Shown: in pieces, positions 23,883-31,528 of the stretch | Position numbering within the stretch: position 1 is the stretch's first letter | Layout: the number at the start of each line of letters is the position of its first letter | Source: JAFARE01 sp035566535 | Lineage (GTDB): Bacteria; Chloroflexota; Dormibacteria; Aeolococcales; Aeolococcaceae | NCBI GenBank assembly: GCA_035566535.1 | Contig: DATMRA010000193.1 | Span: forward strand, 1-36,028 | Reading direction: 5' to 3' | Length of the DNA: 36,028 bases | Notes under the pieces: generated by a model | Databases searched by the model: none | Told to the model about the DNA's origin: nothing | What the model saw: the letters and a program-made list of their open reading frames with translations, nothing else | Made by a program: the position numbers and the translations under genes

Positions 23883-24749
23883 ATGGCGACCCGCCACATC
23901 ACGATTCGCGCTGGCGAGTTCACCTTCGACGCGCTGGCCGCTGGCCCGAGCGACGGTGAGCTCGTACTGCTCCTGCATGGCTTCCCGCAGTCGGCGGAGG
24001 AATGGCGGGGCGCGCTGCAGACACTCGGCGACGCCGGCTACCGCGCCGTCGCGCCCAACCAGCGAGGCTATTCGGCGGGTGCGCGTCCGGAGGGCGTGCC
24101 CGCATACCGCATGAGCGAGGTGAGCGCCGACGTCCTGGCGATCGCGCGCGAGCTTGGACGCACGCGCTTCCACCTCATCGGGCACGACTGGGGCGGCACC
24201 GTCGCGTGGGCGGTGGCCGGGGAGAATCCTTCGGCTGTGGCCTCGCTGACGGTGGTCGCCACGCCCCATACCGCAGCGATGGGGAAGGCGCTGCAGGGAA
24301 CGAACCAGCGCGCACGGATGGCGTACATCCCGGTGTTGCGCGCGCCCATGGTTGCCGAGACGCTGATGCGCGCCGGTGGCGGCGCGTTGCTCGAGTCGCT
24401 GTTGACCATGACCGGGCTCAGCCGAGCCCACGCCAAACGCGACGTCCGCAACATGCTTGCCCTGGGACCGACCGGGCCGCTGAACTGGTACCGCGCTATC
24501 GGTGGCGCAACGCGTCCGCAGGCCACGCCGATCGAGGTGCCCACGCTCTACATCTGGGGCGACCGTGACGTTGCGTTCGGACGCGAGGCGGCCGAGGCCA
24601 CCGAGGAGTACATCACCGGCCCATACCACTTCGTCGAGCTGACCGGCGCATCGCATTGGATTCCCGACGAGCATTGGGACGACGTCCAGGACCTTGTTCT
24701 CGAGCACCTGCGTGAGCACCCGGTGGGAAAAACGCGCGCGTTGACGTGA
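23883..24749 (+). CDS. Epoxide-hydrolase-like alpha/beta hydrolase
   Basis: A 288-residue alpha/beta hydrolase with oxyanion-hole HGFP (32-35), the nucleophile Asp102 in GHDWGG, an acidic residue in GDRDVAF (227-229) and catalytic His258 (GASHWIPDE). An Asp nucleophile within HDWGG is typical of epoxide hydrolases and haloalkane dehalogenases; the HGFP motif favours the former. The substrate is not determinable. Its TGA stop overlaps the GTG start of the next gene (GTGA), so they are coupled. Confidence 0.88.
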   Translation: MATRHITIRAGEFTFDALAAGPSDGELVLLLHGFPQSAEEWRGALQTLGDAGYRAVAPNQRGYSAGARPEGVPAYRMSEVSADVLAIARELGRTRFHLIGHDWGGTVAWAVAGENPSAVASLTVVATPHTAAMGKALQGTNQRARMAYIPVLRAPMVAETLMRAGGGALLESLLTMTGLSRAHAKRDVRNMLALGPTGPLNWYRAIGGATRPQATPIEVPTLYIWGDRDVAFGREAAEATEEYITGPYHFVELTGASHWIPDEHWDDVQDLVLEHLREHPVGKTRALT

Positions 24750-25807
24750 GCCTGATCGAGGTCACGGGTACTGCGCTCCGCGACTCGTGGCGCGACGATT
24801 CGATGCCCCCGGTGGAACGCGTGCGCCCGGGACTCTGGTCGATACCGGTCCCCATCCCGAGAAACCCACTGCGCTACGTGATCGTCTACGCGCTGGAACT
24901 CGACGACGGCGTCGCGGTCATCGACACCGGCTGGAGCACCGATGAAGCGTGGACCGCGCTCACCGGCGGGCTGCGCACCGCAGGGTTCGCAGTCACCGAC
25001 GTGCGTGCGGCGCTGATCACACATATCCACCCAGATCACTACGGGCTGGCCGGCCGCCTGCGCGAGGAGTCGGGCGCATGGGTGGCCCTGCATCCGGCTG
25101 ACGCGGCGCTGCTGCCGGCGCGCTACGGCATCGGCATCGACACGCTGATTGCGGGGATGCGCAACCTCCTCCGAGAGTGCGGGGTGCCGCCGGAGGTGCT
25201 CGAGGAGCTCACCGGCGCCTCGATGGGCATTCGCGAGTTCGTCGCGCTGGCCGAGCCCGACGTCCTGCTGGAGGACCGGGCGCGCATCGACCTCCCCGGC
25301 TGGGACCTCGTCGCGCTGCACACGCCGGGTCATTCCCCCGGTCACGTCTGCTTCTACGACCGTGAGCGGCGCCTGCTCATCAGCGGAGACCATGTGCTGC
25401 CCCGCATCAGCCCCAGCATCACGGTCCACGCGCAGCAGACGGGCAACCCGCTCGCCGACTTCTTGGACGCGCTCATGTCAGTGCGCGGCCTCGGCGTGGA
25501 CGAGGTGCTGCCCGCGCACGAGTGGCGGTTCCGCGGCCTCGACGCCAGGGTGGACGAGCTTGTCGAGCACCACGAGCGGCGTGCAGAGCAGACGTCGGCG
25601 CTGATCCGTGCCGCACCGGGCGCGACCTGCTGGGAGGTGACCCGGCAGCTGACCTGGTCGCGCGACTGGGACGAGATCACGGGGTTCATGCGGCGTGCCG
25701 CGGTGGGCGAGACGCTGGCTCACCTCGTGCTCCTCGAGAGCCGCCACCGGGTGCGCCGGGAGGCGTCAGGCGGACCGGTCCGCTGGTACCCGGCCGCCGC
25801 GGCCTGA
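24746..25807 (+). CDS. Metallo-beta-lactamase-fold hydrolase
   Basis: A 353-residue MBL-fold protein with the binuclear metal site: HIHPDH (93-98), His196 (HTPGHSPGH), Asp215 (SGDH) and His258 (LPAHEW). The C-terminal about 70 residues form a helical extension after the catalytic domain (DARVDELVEHHERRAEQTSA), as in glyoxalase-II-like family members with a winged-helix tail. It is coupled to the epoxide-hydrolase-like gene by GTGA overlap, so both may act on the same xenobiotic or lipid-derived substrate. That link is inference. Confidence 0.88.
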   Translation: MSLIEVTGTALRDSWRDDSMPPVERVRPGLWSIPVPIPRNPLRYVIVYALELDDGVAVIDTGWSTDEAWTALTGGLRTAGFAVTDVRAALITHIHPDHYGLAGRLREESGAWVALHPADAALLPARYGIGIDTLIAGMRNLLRECGVPPEVLEELTGASMGIREFVALAEPDVLLEDRARIDLPGWDLVALHTPGHSPGHVCFYDRERRLLISGDHVLPRISPSITVHAQQTGNPLADFLDALMSVRGLGVDEVLPAHEWRFRGLDARVDELVEHHERRAEQTSALIRAAPGATCWEVTRQLTWSRDWDEITGFMRRAAVGETLAHLVLLESRHRVRREASGGPVRWYPAAAA

Positions 25808-25818
25808 CCGCGTGCCCA

Positions 25819-26376
25819 TCACGCACTGAGCCCGAACAGCTCGCGCAGCTGCGTGGCCAGGGCATCGCCGGTCAACGCGCCAAGCCTCACATCGCGGAGG
25901 GCGCCGGACGCGTCGTAGAAGGCGGTCACGGGCATGCCGGGGATCGTCGCCAGTGCGTCGCGCAACCCGCTCTGCTGGCTGCCGCCGGTGTCGCGGGCCA
26001 GTGGCCAGGCTGTGATGCCCGTCTGCCGGGCAAAGGCGGGCCCGTCGCCGTTCTCCTCGGAATCCACACCCACGAAGGCCACCCTGCCGCCGAGCTGGCG
26101 CGAGACGGCGAGGAACTCGGGGAGCTCGCTGCGGCATGGCGTACACCACGAGGCGAAGAAGTCGACGACCAGCGGCTTTCCCCGGAAGTCCGCCAGCGAG
26201 ACGGTGCCTGAGCCCTGGAGGCGCGACAGCGTCCACGCGGTTGTGCTGGTCGAGGTCGCCGGCTCCGGCGCCGCCGTGGTGCGGGTCACCACGATGACGA
26301 GCAGGGCAACGACCCCGGCGACTGCCACTGCCACCGCCGTGCGCAAGCGCGTTCCGCTTGCCCCGGAGGGAGGCAT
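25819..26376 (-). CDS. Membrane-anchored TlpA/ResA-like thioredoxin
   Basis: A 185-residue protein with an N-terminal membrane anchor (about 12-31), a Ser/Thr/Pro/Ala linker and a thioredoxin domain with the active site WCTPC (Cys78, Cys81) and a cis-Pro loop (GMPVTAF). It would act outside the membrane as a thiol-disulfide reductant or exchanger. ATG 26376 is preferred over a TTG at 26421 because GGAG lies about five bases upstream. It converges with the MBL gene 11 bases away. Confidence 0.85.
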   Translation of the reverse strand: MPPSGASGTRLRTAVAVAVAGVVALLVIVVTRTTAAPEPATSTSTTAWTLSRLQGSGTVSLADFRGKPLVVDFFASWCTPCRSELPEFLAVSRQLGGRVAFVGVDSEENGDGPAFARQTGITAWPLARDTGGSQQSGLRDALATIPGMPVTAFYDASGALRDVRLGALTGDALATQLRELFGLSA

Positions 26377-26535
26377 CAGGCTCCGCGGGATCACGGCCGC
26401 CCGCGGGCTGGGGGTAGCCAAACGAACGTCGCGGTCGCAGTCGCGGTGAAGCCGCGTAGCCGCCAGGTCACGGAGTTGTTGTGCTCCGGTCGAAGCGATT
26501 GCCCGCCTTGATACTCGAGATCAAACAACCATGGT

Positions 26536-26943
26536 GTGTTGGGGACCGAATTCTTGACCGCGCCGCGCATCCTGATCGCCGACGACGAACCGCGTCTCTT
26601 ACACATCGTGGCCATGTATCTGACCATGGAGGGCTTCGATGTGAGCTGCGCGCCGGATGGTGACGTCGCTCTGAGCCTCCTCGAGAACGAGACCTTCGAC
26701 CTGGCGATCCTCGACGTCATGATGCCCGGCTGCGATGGTATCGAGGTGTGCCGCCGGGTCCGCGCTGACGACCGGACCCACGCCCTGCCGGTGCTGGTTT
26801 TCACCTCGCTGTCGTCGGACGCGGATGTCGAGCGGGCGCGTCTGGCCGGAGCCAACCACATGGTCACCAAGCCGTTCAGCCTTCCCGGGCTCGGAGCGGT
26901 CATCCGCCAGCTCTTCAGCGAAGCCGAGGTGGCCACAGCATGA
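26536..26943 (+). CDS. Single-domain response regulator receiver
   Basis: A 135-residue CheY/Spo0F-like receiver domain without an output domain: acidic pair Asp16/Asp17, phosphoacceptor Asp60 (LAILDVMMPG), Thr90 and Lys112 (VTKPFS). It should accept phosphate from a histidine kinase and act through protein contacts. There is no kinase next to it; the nearest is at 29568-30410. The start is uncertain: GTG 26536, TTG 26539 or TTG 26554. Confidence 0.88.
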   Translation: MLGTEFLTAPRILIADDEPRLLHIVAMYLTMEGFDVSCAPDGDVALSLLENETFDLAILDVMMPGCDGIEVCRRVRADDRTHALPVLVFTSLSSDADVERARLAGANHMVTKPFSLPGLGAVIRQLFSEAEVATA

Positions 26944-26997
26944 ACACCCCCCTCATGAGAACTTGCCTCTTGCGCGCCTGTGGTGAGTTTGAGACGA

Positions 26998-27026
26998 TTG
27001 ACGCGGCGCGTTGGTTAGCCTGTGTT
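26998..27026 (+). promoter_or_regulatory. Possible promoter with a one-turn direct repeat, upstream of the Cys/His-rich gene
   Basis: TTGACG (26998-27003) is followed 17 bases later by TGTGTT (27021-27026), a weak -10. Two copies of GTTAGCC (27014-27020, 27024-27030) sit one helical turn apart over the -10 region, as an operator for a tandem-binding activator or repressor might. The -35 is close to consensus; the -10 is poor. Confidence 0.4.
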
Positions 27027-27028
27027 AG

Positions 27029-27055
27029 CCCCTTCATTGAGGGGGATCGAGGGGG
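27029..27055 (+). promoter_or_regulatory. Leader hairpin with two competing G-rich arms
   Basis: CCCCT (27029-27033) can pair with AGGGG at 27040-27044 across the loop TCATTG, or with the identical AGGGG at 27050-27054. The second G-rich copy (GAGGGGG, 27049-27055) lies about eight bases before ATG 27064 and can serve as its ribosome-binding site. This could form alternative structures that expose or hide it. Confidence 0.35.
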
Positions 27056-27063
27056 TAGAGGAG

Positions 27064-27711
27064 ATGGATATGGAAGGGCCTAGAGCATTGCAGCTGGCCA
27101 ACGCGCCGATTCGCCTTGATGACCATTGCAACGTGGAAGGCTGCGCCGAGGAGAGCGGCATCCGCTGCAACTACGTGGACTGGCGCGGCAAGCCCTGCCG
27201 CACGTCCTGGTGCTTCGCGCACTGGAAGCTGGTCCGAGGCAAGCCATACTGCCGCCGCCATGCGACGGTCATCGAAGCACTCGACGGTGAGAGTGCTGTC
27301 GGCGGGCTGCCCGACCTGACCACCCGCGCCGCCTCGCTGGCCGGCTGGATGGGACGGGAGCTGGAAGCCCCGGTGCGCGGTGTGCTCCAGGCGGTCGCTG
27401 CCGGAGAGGGCGCGCGCGTGATCAGCGAACCGCTGCGGCCGGCGCTCACCCCGGGAGCGGGACGGCGCTGGCAGCGCGCCTGGACCCTCGCCGACGACTC
27501 CGGCGTCCTCAATCGCGTCAGCGTCGAGGTCGAGGAACACGACGACTCAGAGGTGATCGTGCGCGTCGACGGCAAGGTGATCGGACAGGGCATTCCTCCC
27601 TGGATCCAGAGCGGTGGCGCCAGCGAGCCCGAGCGTCGGGAGTTTCGCAACGCGATCGCGCGATCCATCGAACTGGTCCTGACCGGCCGGGAGCTCGTCC
27701 GGGTCTTCTGA
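27064..27711 (+). CDS. Hypothetical protein with an N-terminal Cys/His-rich, probably zinc-binding domain
   Basis: A 215-residue protein of no family I recognise. Its N-terminus holds Cys22, Cys27, Cys35, Cys45, Cys50, His53, Cys63 and His66, enough for two zinc sites (CFAH and CRRH motifs). The remainder looks helical, then alpha/beta (VLNRVSVEVEEHDDSEVIVR), ending in a helix and strand. No signal or membrane segment is seen. ATG 27064 or 27070 may start; GAGGAG is six bases before the latter. Situated among thiol-redox genes, it may be a redox- or zinc-responsive cytosolic protein; that is inference. Confidence 0.75.
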   Translation: MDMEGPRALQLANAPIRLDDHCNVEGCAEESGIRCNYVDWRGKPCRTSWCFAHWKLVRGKPYCRRHATVIEALDGESAVGGLPDLTTRAASLAGWMGRELEAPVRGVLQAVAAGEGARVISEPLRPALTPGAGRRWQRAWTLADDSGVLNRVSVEVEEHDDSEVIVRVDGKVIGQGIPPWIQSGGASEPERREFRNAIARSIELVLTGRELVRVF

Positions 27712-27715
27712 CCGG

Positions 27716-28930
27716 CTAGTCCTCGGGATGGGCGGCCAGCTGGTGGTGCTGCTCCAGGTACTCGCGCACCGCAAGCAGCGCCGCGATGCCGTCACCGACC
27801 GCGCTGCCCAGCTGCTTCGTTGAGCCGCGGCGAACGTCGCCGGCGCAGAACACTCCTTGCAGCGACGTCCTGAATCCGCCCTTGTCGTCGACAAAGCCAC
27901 GCGCGTCGAGGTCCACGCTGCCCCGGAGAAATCCCGTGTTGGGGTCCAGCCCGATGAAGACGAAGGCTGCCTGCGGCGTGAACGTCTGCTCCTCGCCGGT
28001 GGAGCGGTCACGCACGACAACCGCCTCCAATTTGCCCTTCCCGCGCAGCTCGACGATCTCCGTGTTGAGGTGCACCACGAAGTGCGGGTCGTTGTTCACC
28101 TTGTCCTGCAGTAGCCGGGACGCGGTGAGCTGAGCGTCGCGCTGCACGACCCGGATCCGCTTGGCGAACTTGGTGAGATACATCCCCTCCTCGAGCGCCG
28201 AGTTTCCGCCACCGATGACTAGAAGCTCGTCGGCCCCGCGGTAGAAGGGCCCGTCGCACGTGGCGCAGAAGTGCACGCCGGCTCCGATCAGATCGTCCTC
28301 GCCGGGTACACCGAGGCGCCGGTACGACGAGCCGGTCGCGATCAGCGCGGCATGCGCCGACACCTCCTGACCGCCGGCGAGATGCAGGCACACATCGCCC
28401 GCCTCGAACTTGTCGAGGTCGATCGCAGTGACGCTGACCGCGCTCAGCAGCTCCACGTCATAACGGCGCGCCTGCGCGATGAAACGCTCGGCCAGATCGC
28501 CGCCGCCGACGCCCTCTGGAAACCCTGGGTAGTTGTCGATCTTCTCCGTCACGCCGGCCTGCCCGCCCAGCCCGCTGCGCTCGACGATGAGGCAGTCGAT
28601 GCCTTCGCGTGCGGCATAGATGGCGGCGGACAACCCAGCCGGGCCCCCGCCCACGATGACGAGGTCGTACGAGCGCCGCTTGGCTTCGAGGTGAAGCCCG
28701 AGCTTGCGCGCCAGATCTTCGTTGGTGGGTTCGAGCAGGTGGCTCCCGTCGCCGAAGACGATGGTCGGGATCGTGCGGCCGCCGCCCTGCAACTCCTCGA
28801 CGATTCGCATGCCGGCGGCGCTCTCATCGATGTCGACCCACTCGTACGGCACGCGCTGCTCTGCGAGAAATCGCTTGGCGCGCTTGCAGTCAGGACACCA
28901 GGGGGCGCCGTACACGGTGATGTCAGCCAC
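27716..28930 (-). CDS. trxB: Glutaredoxin-thioredoxin reductase fusion
   Basis: A 404-residue fusion. Residues 1-80 are a glutaredoxin-like (mycoredoxin-type) domain with WCPDC (Cys12, Cys15) and IPTIVFGDGSHL. Residues about 88-400 are an NADPH-thioredoxin reductase: FAD motif GGGPAG (94-99), active site CATC (Cys222, Cys225), NADPH motif GGGNSA (240-245) and the FAD-closing CAGDVR. Electrons would pass from NADPH via FAD to Cys222/225 and perhaps to the attached glutaredoxin. GTG 28930 has GAGGA seven bases upstream. It follows the ResA-like lipoprotein gene by 16 bases. Confidence 0.92.
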   Translation of the reverse strand: MADITVYGAPWCPDCKRAKRFLAEQRVPYEWVDIDESAAGMRIVEELQGGGRTIPTIVFGDGSHLLEPTNEDLARKLGLHLEAKRRSYDLVIVGGGPAGLSAAIYAAREGIDCLIVERSGLGGQAGVTEKIDNYPGFPEGVGGGDLAERFIAQARRYDVELLSAVSVTAIDLDKFEAGDVCLHLAGGQEVSAHAALIATGSSYRRLGVPGEDDLIGAGVHFCATCDGPFYRGADELLVIGGGNSALEEGMYLTKFAKRIRVVQRDAQLTASRLLQDKVNNDPHFVVHLNTEIVELRGKGKLEAVVVRDRSTGEEQTFTPQAAFVFIGLDPNTGFLRGSVDLDARGFVDDKGGFRTSLQGVFCAGDVRRGSTKQLGSAVGDGIAALLAVREYLEQHHQLAAHPED

Positions 28931-28946
28931 GCGGTTTCCTCACGAT

Positions 28947-29462
28947 TCAGCGCAGGGCGTCGAGGATGTCGGACACGCCGTTGAGCTCGCCCAGAAAGCG
29001 CTTGACGATGTTGCCGTGCTGATCGATGACGATCGTCGTCGGTGGCGCGGACACGTCGTATGCCGCGGCAATCTGCTCGTCCCCGTCGTTGATGCTTCTG
29101 TAGGCGACCGCGTAATCGTGGTCGTACGCGATAGCGGCGGCGTTGTCGTCGCGCATGTCGACCCCCAGGAAGATGACTCCCCGCGCGGCGTACTTCGAGT
29201 AGAGCTTGTTGAGTTCGGGCTGTTCGGCGCGGCAGGGACCGCACCACGATCCCCAGAAGTCGAGCACCACGGCGTGGCCGCGCACCGACGCCCAGGAAAA
29301 CGGCGCGCCTGTAATGGTCGCCGCGTTGATGGAGGGCGCAAGGCTGGGGCCGCCCGGCGACGTGTACGGACCCTGGGCGAGGCCCTGCTGCAGGCCGCAG
29401 GACGCAAGGGCTGCGACGGTCGCCAGCGCCACCGCGGCGCGCGCCGCTCTGTGCACAACCAC
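28947..29462 (-). CDS. TlpA/ResA-like thioredoxin lipoprotein
   Basis: A 171-residue lipoprotein: signal with lipobox LASC (Cys22), then a thioredoxin domain with WCGPC (Cys74, Cys77), VIFLGVDMRDDN and the cis-Pro loop SAPPTTIVID. It should act on the outer face of the membrane in disulfide reduction, for example during cytochrome c maturation. It is first in an operon with the glutaredoxin-TrxR fusion, which faces the cytosol, so reducing power would need a membrane carrier not present here. Confidence 0.9.
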   Translation of the reverse strand: MVVHRAARAAVALATVAALASCGLQQGLAQGPYTSPGGPSLAPSINAATITGAPFSWASVRGHAVVLDFWGSWCGPCRAEQPELNKLYSKYAARGVIFLGVDMRDDNAAAIAYDHDYAVAYRSINDGDEQIAAAYDVSAPPTTIVIDQHGNIVKRFLGELNGVSDILDALR

Positions 29463-29555
29463 GGCCCCATCCTAGAGCGCGGTCAGGGGCGAGGCGTCTC
29501 GGCAACGACGCGGTAACGGTCGAGAGCCATCCGTGTCGGAGCGGCGAGACGCACC

Positions 29556-29561
29556 GATAAT
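29556..29561 (+). promoter_or_regulatory. -10-like element of the histidine kinase gene, probably leaderless
   Basis: GATAAT (29556-29561) is six bases before the ATG at 29568, so the transcript would start at or next to the start codon. The -35 position holds only GTGTCG. No Shine-Dalgarno is visible. Confidence 0.4.
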
Positions 29562-29567
29562 CGCGTC

Positions 29568-30410
29568 ATGGTGGCCGCCCGAAACGATCGGAACACGCCG
29601 GCAGGGGCCGTCCTCACACCCGCGACCGACCCCGCGGTGTCTCGACTTGATCGCCACGTTCGCGAGTTGCAGCGGTTGCTCGACGAGGAGCGCCAGCGCG
29701 TCCAACGGCTCACCGAGCTCAATGAGTCGAAGAGCCACTTCCTCAGCCTCGCGTCGCACGAGCTCCGCGGTCCGCTGACCGTGCTCACCGGTCACCTGTC
29801 ACTTCTGGAGAGCGGCGCGTTCGGCCCGGTTCCCGAGAGCTTCATCAGCCTTCTGCCGTTGCTCAACATCCGCCTCGCGGAGATGGAATCGTTCATCAAC
29901 GCGATGCTCGAAGCGTCGCAGCTCGAGGACCATACCCTCCATCTGCTGCGGGCGCCTGTGGACGTCCAGGACATCGTGGCTGAGGCTCTGCAGCGCAACG
30001 AGCTCTTCCTGCAGCCCGAGCAGCACATCTCGCTGCTCGCCCCGGAAACCGCGATCGTGGTGAACGTCGACCGCGCGCGCATGGTCCACGCGGTCGGCAA
30101 CCTGGTGCACAACGCGATCAAGCACTCGGTCCGCCACACCGACGTGCGCGTGGCAATCACCGCGATGGACACCAGCGTGTCTGTCAGCGTGAGCGACGAC
30201 GGCATCGGCATCGCGGGTCCCGACCTGCCCATCCTGTTCACGCGCTTCGGGCGCGTCCGCACCGACCCGGCTGTCGGCCACATCTCCGGCACCGGCCTGG
30301 GGCTCTACCTGGCGCGCGAACTGACACGGGCCCACGACGGCGACATCACGGTCGTGTCGGAGCCTGGGTCCGGCTCGACATTCACGTTGACTTTGCCCCG
30401 CACGGCCTGA
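29568..30410 (+). CDS. Soluble sensor histidine kinase
   Basis: A 280-residue kinase without membrane segments or a recognised sensor domain. An N-terminal coiled coil (about 25-55) leads to the phosphoacceptor His64 (ASHELRGPL), then the N box (NLVHNAIKHS), G1 (DDGIGI, 210-215), the F box and G2 (GTGLGL, 241-246). It is a cytosolic HATPase-type kinase and may respond to a partner or redox state via the coiled coil. The nearest receiver is the orphan at 26536-26943. Repeat copies C and B follow its stop. Confidence 0.92.
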   Translation: MVAARNDRNTPAGAVLTPATDPAVSRLDRHVRELQRLLDEERQRVQRLTELNESKSHFLSLASHELRGPLTVLTGHLSLLESGAFGPVPESFISLLPLLNIRLAEMESFINAMLEASQLEDHTLHLLRAPVDVQDIVAEALQRNELFLQPEQHISLLAPETAIVVNVDRARMVHAVGNLVHNAIKHSVRHTDVRVAITAMDTSVSVSVSDDGIGIAGPDLPILFTRFGRVRTDPAVGHISGTGLGLYLARELTRAHDGDITVVSEPGSGSTFTLTLPRTA

Positions 30411-30439
30411 AGCACGACGGGCGTGGTCTGCGCGGCGTA

Positions 30440-30488
30440 GGCAGTCTCCTTCGGGATACGCCGTCGGGCCCCCGCTGGGGCCCGCGGC
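30440..30488 (-). repeat. Structured repeat, partial copy C
   Basis: Read on the minus strand this matches the 3' half of the element: central hairpin with bulged A (GGGCCCC then GGGGGCCC around AGCG) followed by GACGGCG and the tail TCCCGAAGGAGACTGCC. Copy B ends with the nearly identical TCCCGAAGAAGACAGCC. The 5' half is missing. It directly follows the histidine kinase. Confidence 0.55.
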
Positions 30489-30511
30489 CCGCGTGTCGTC
30501 CGGAGGCGCAT

Positions 30512-30633
30512 CGGCTGTCTTCTTCGGGAGTCGCGGTCGGAACCCCGCTGGGGTCCCGCCGCTCGCCCTCGCCTCGCCCTGCGCTCCGACTACGGGCGGG
30601 CTCGGCTGCGAGACGCTCCCTGCGAAGACAGCC
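30512..30633 (-). repeat. Structured repeat, copy B
   Basis: Same core as copy A in opposite orientation: CGTCTCGCAG (30606-30615), TCGGAGCGCAGG (30578-30589) and the hairpin around AGC (30539-30557). Its ends, 30512-30529 and 30616-30633, form an inverted repeat in which 15 of 18 positions pair (GGCTGTCTTC perfect). These arms are unrelated in sequence to those of copy A, yet still pair. It lies between the convergent histidine kinase and DinB-like genes. A miniature inverted-repeat element is the main alternative to a structured RNA. Confidence 0.65.
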
Positions 30634-30662
30634 AACGCCCTCTCAGACCAAACGCGGTGCGT

Positions 30663-31487
30663 TCATGGCGTGAAGGCGACGTCCTCGAGAATCTCGCGAC
30701 CGAGGGTCACATCTCCTTCGATGACAACTCTGTCGCGGGCGGTCGGGTCGTCCGCGCGGCCGCAGCCGAGAACCGTGAGCGTGTTCAGGTCGAGGCGCAG
30801 CGTGACCGTTGCGTCGGACGATTCGTCGCTCACGCGGGCCTTGTGGCCGGTGAACTGGATCCAGCGCTGGGCCGCGCCCGGGCCGGTGATGTCCAGGAGG
30901 ACGACGGTCCCCTCCGGCACGTCGATGCGCTGGGCTGCACGGCCGCCGACACCGCGAGCGAGCAGCTCGCGCGAGTGCAGTCCGGCAGGGCCGTCGAAGC
31001 CGCCGGGCTTGCCCACGGCGCGACGGATGTCCTGCTCGTGTGACCATAGGTCGAAGACGCGGGTGGTCAAGTTGCTGCGCAGCTTGGTGATGCCGAAGAT
31101 TCCGATGGCGTCGGTTTCAAGCTGGTCGTCCTGCACGGCGTCCAGCTCCTGCAATCTGATCCCAGCGACGTCGCGATATTCGGCGAGCAGATCGGCTAGC
31201 GGCCAGGGACGCCGATAGTCGACGCCGATTTCCGTCACCTCGGCCAGTCCTGGGCGCACGTGGGCGAGGCTGCCAGAGACCGTATGGGCCGGCTGCTCCC
31301 TGCCGATGAGGAACGACTCGACCGCAGAGACATGGGCGACGATGTCGCGCACCGTCCAGCCGGGGCAGCCGGTCGGGTGATCCCACGAGTCGGAGTCGAG
31401 AGGCGCGACCAGCGTCTCGATCTCGCCCAGCGTCTCCCTGTATCCGGCGCGGAATGCGTCCGCCGTGCGCATCAGAGCGTCGGGCAT
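30663..31487 (-). CDS. Mycothiol-dependent maleylpyruvate isomerase-like (DinB-type) protein
   Basis: A 274-residue protein with the N-terminal DinB-like metal-binding bundle (DSWDHPTGCPGWTVRDIVAH, His52; SHEQDIRRAVG supplies another His) and a C-terminal sterol-carrier-like beta domain (about 185-274). It matches the TIGR03083/MDMPI group, whose characterised members use mycothiol. A thiol cofactor in this organism would fit the thiol-redox genes nearby, though homologs also occur in mycothiol-free bacteria. ATG 31487 has GGCGGG upstream. Confidence 0.85.
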   Translation of the reverse strand: MPDALMRTADAFRAGYRETLGEIETLVAPLDSDSWDHPTGCPGWTVRDIVAHVSAVESFLIGREQPAHTVSGSLAHVRPGLAEVTEIGVDYRRPWPLADLLAEYRDVAGIRLQELDAVQDDQLETDAIGIFGITKLRSNLTTRVFDLWSHEQDIRRAVGKPGGFDGPAGLHSRELLARGVGGRAAQRIDVPEGTVVLLDITGPGAAQRWIQFTGHKARVSDESSDATVTLRLDLNTLTVLGCGRADDPTARDRVVIEGDVTLGREILEDVAFTP

Positions 31488-31528
31488 AACCCGCCGAGGG
31501 TATCGCGTTGCCGACAATCGCCGAAGCT

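Noticed and set aside
30512..30633. Miniature inverted-repeat transposable element (MITE)
   Set aside because: Not fully excluded, but no target-site duplication or related transposase is seen, and copy A's arms differ completely from copy B's while still pairing, which MITE spread would not produce.
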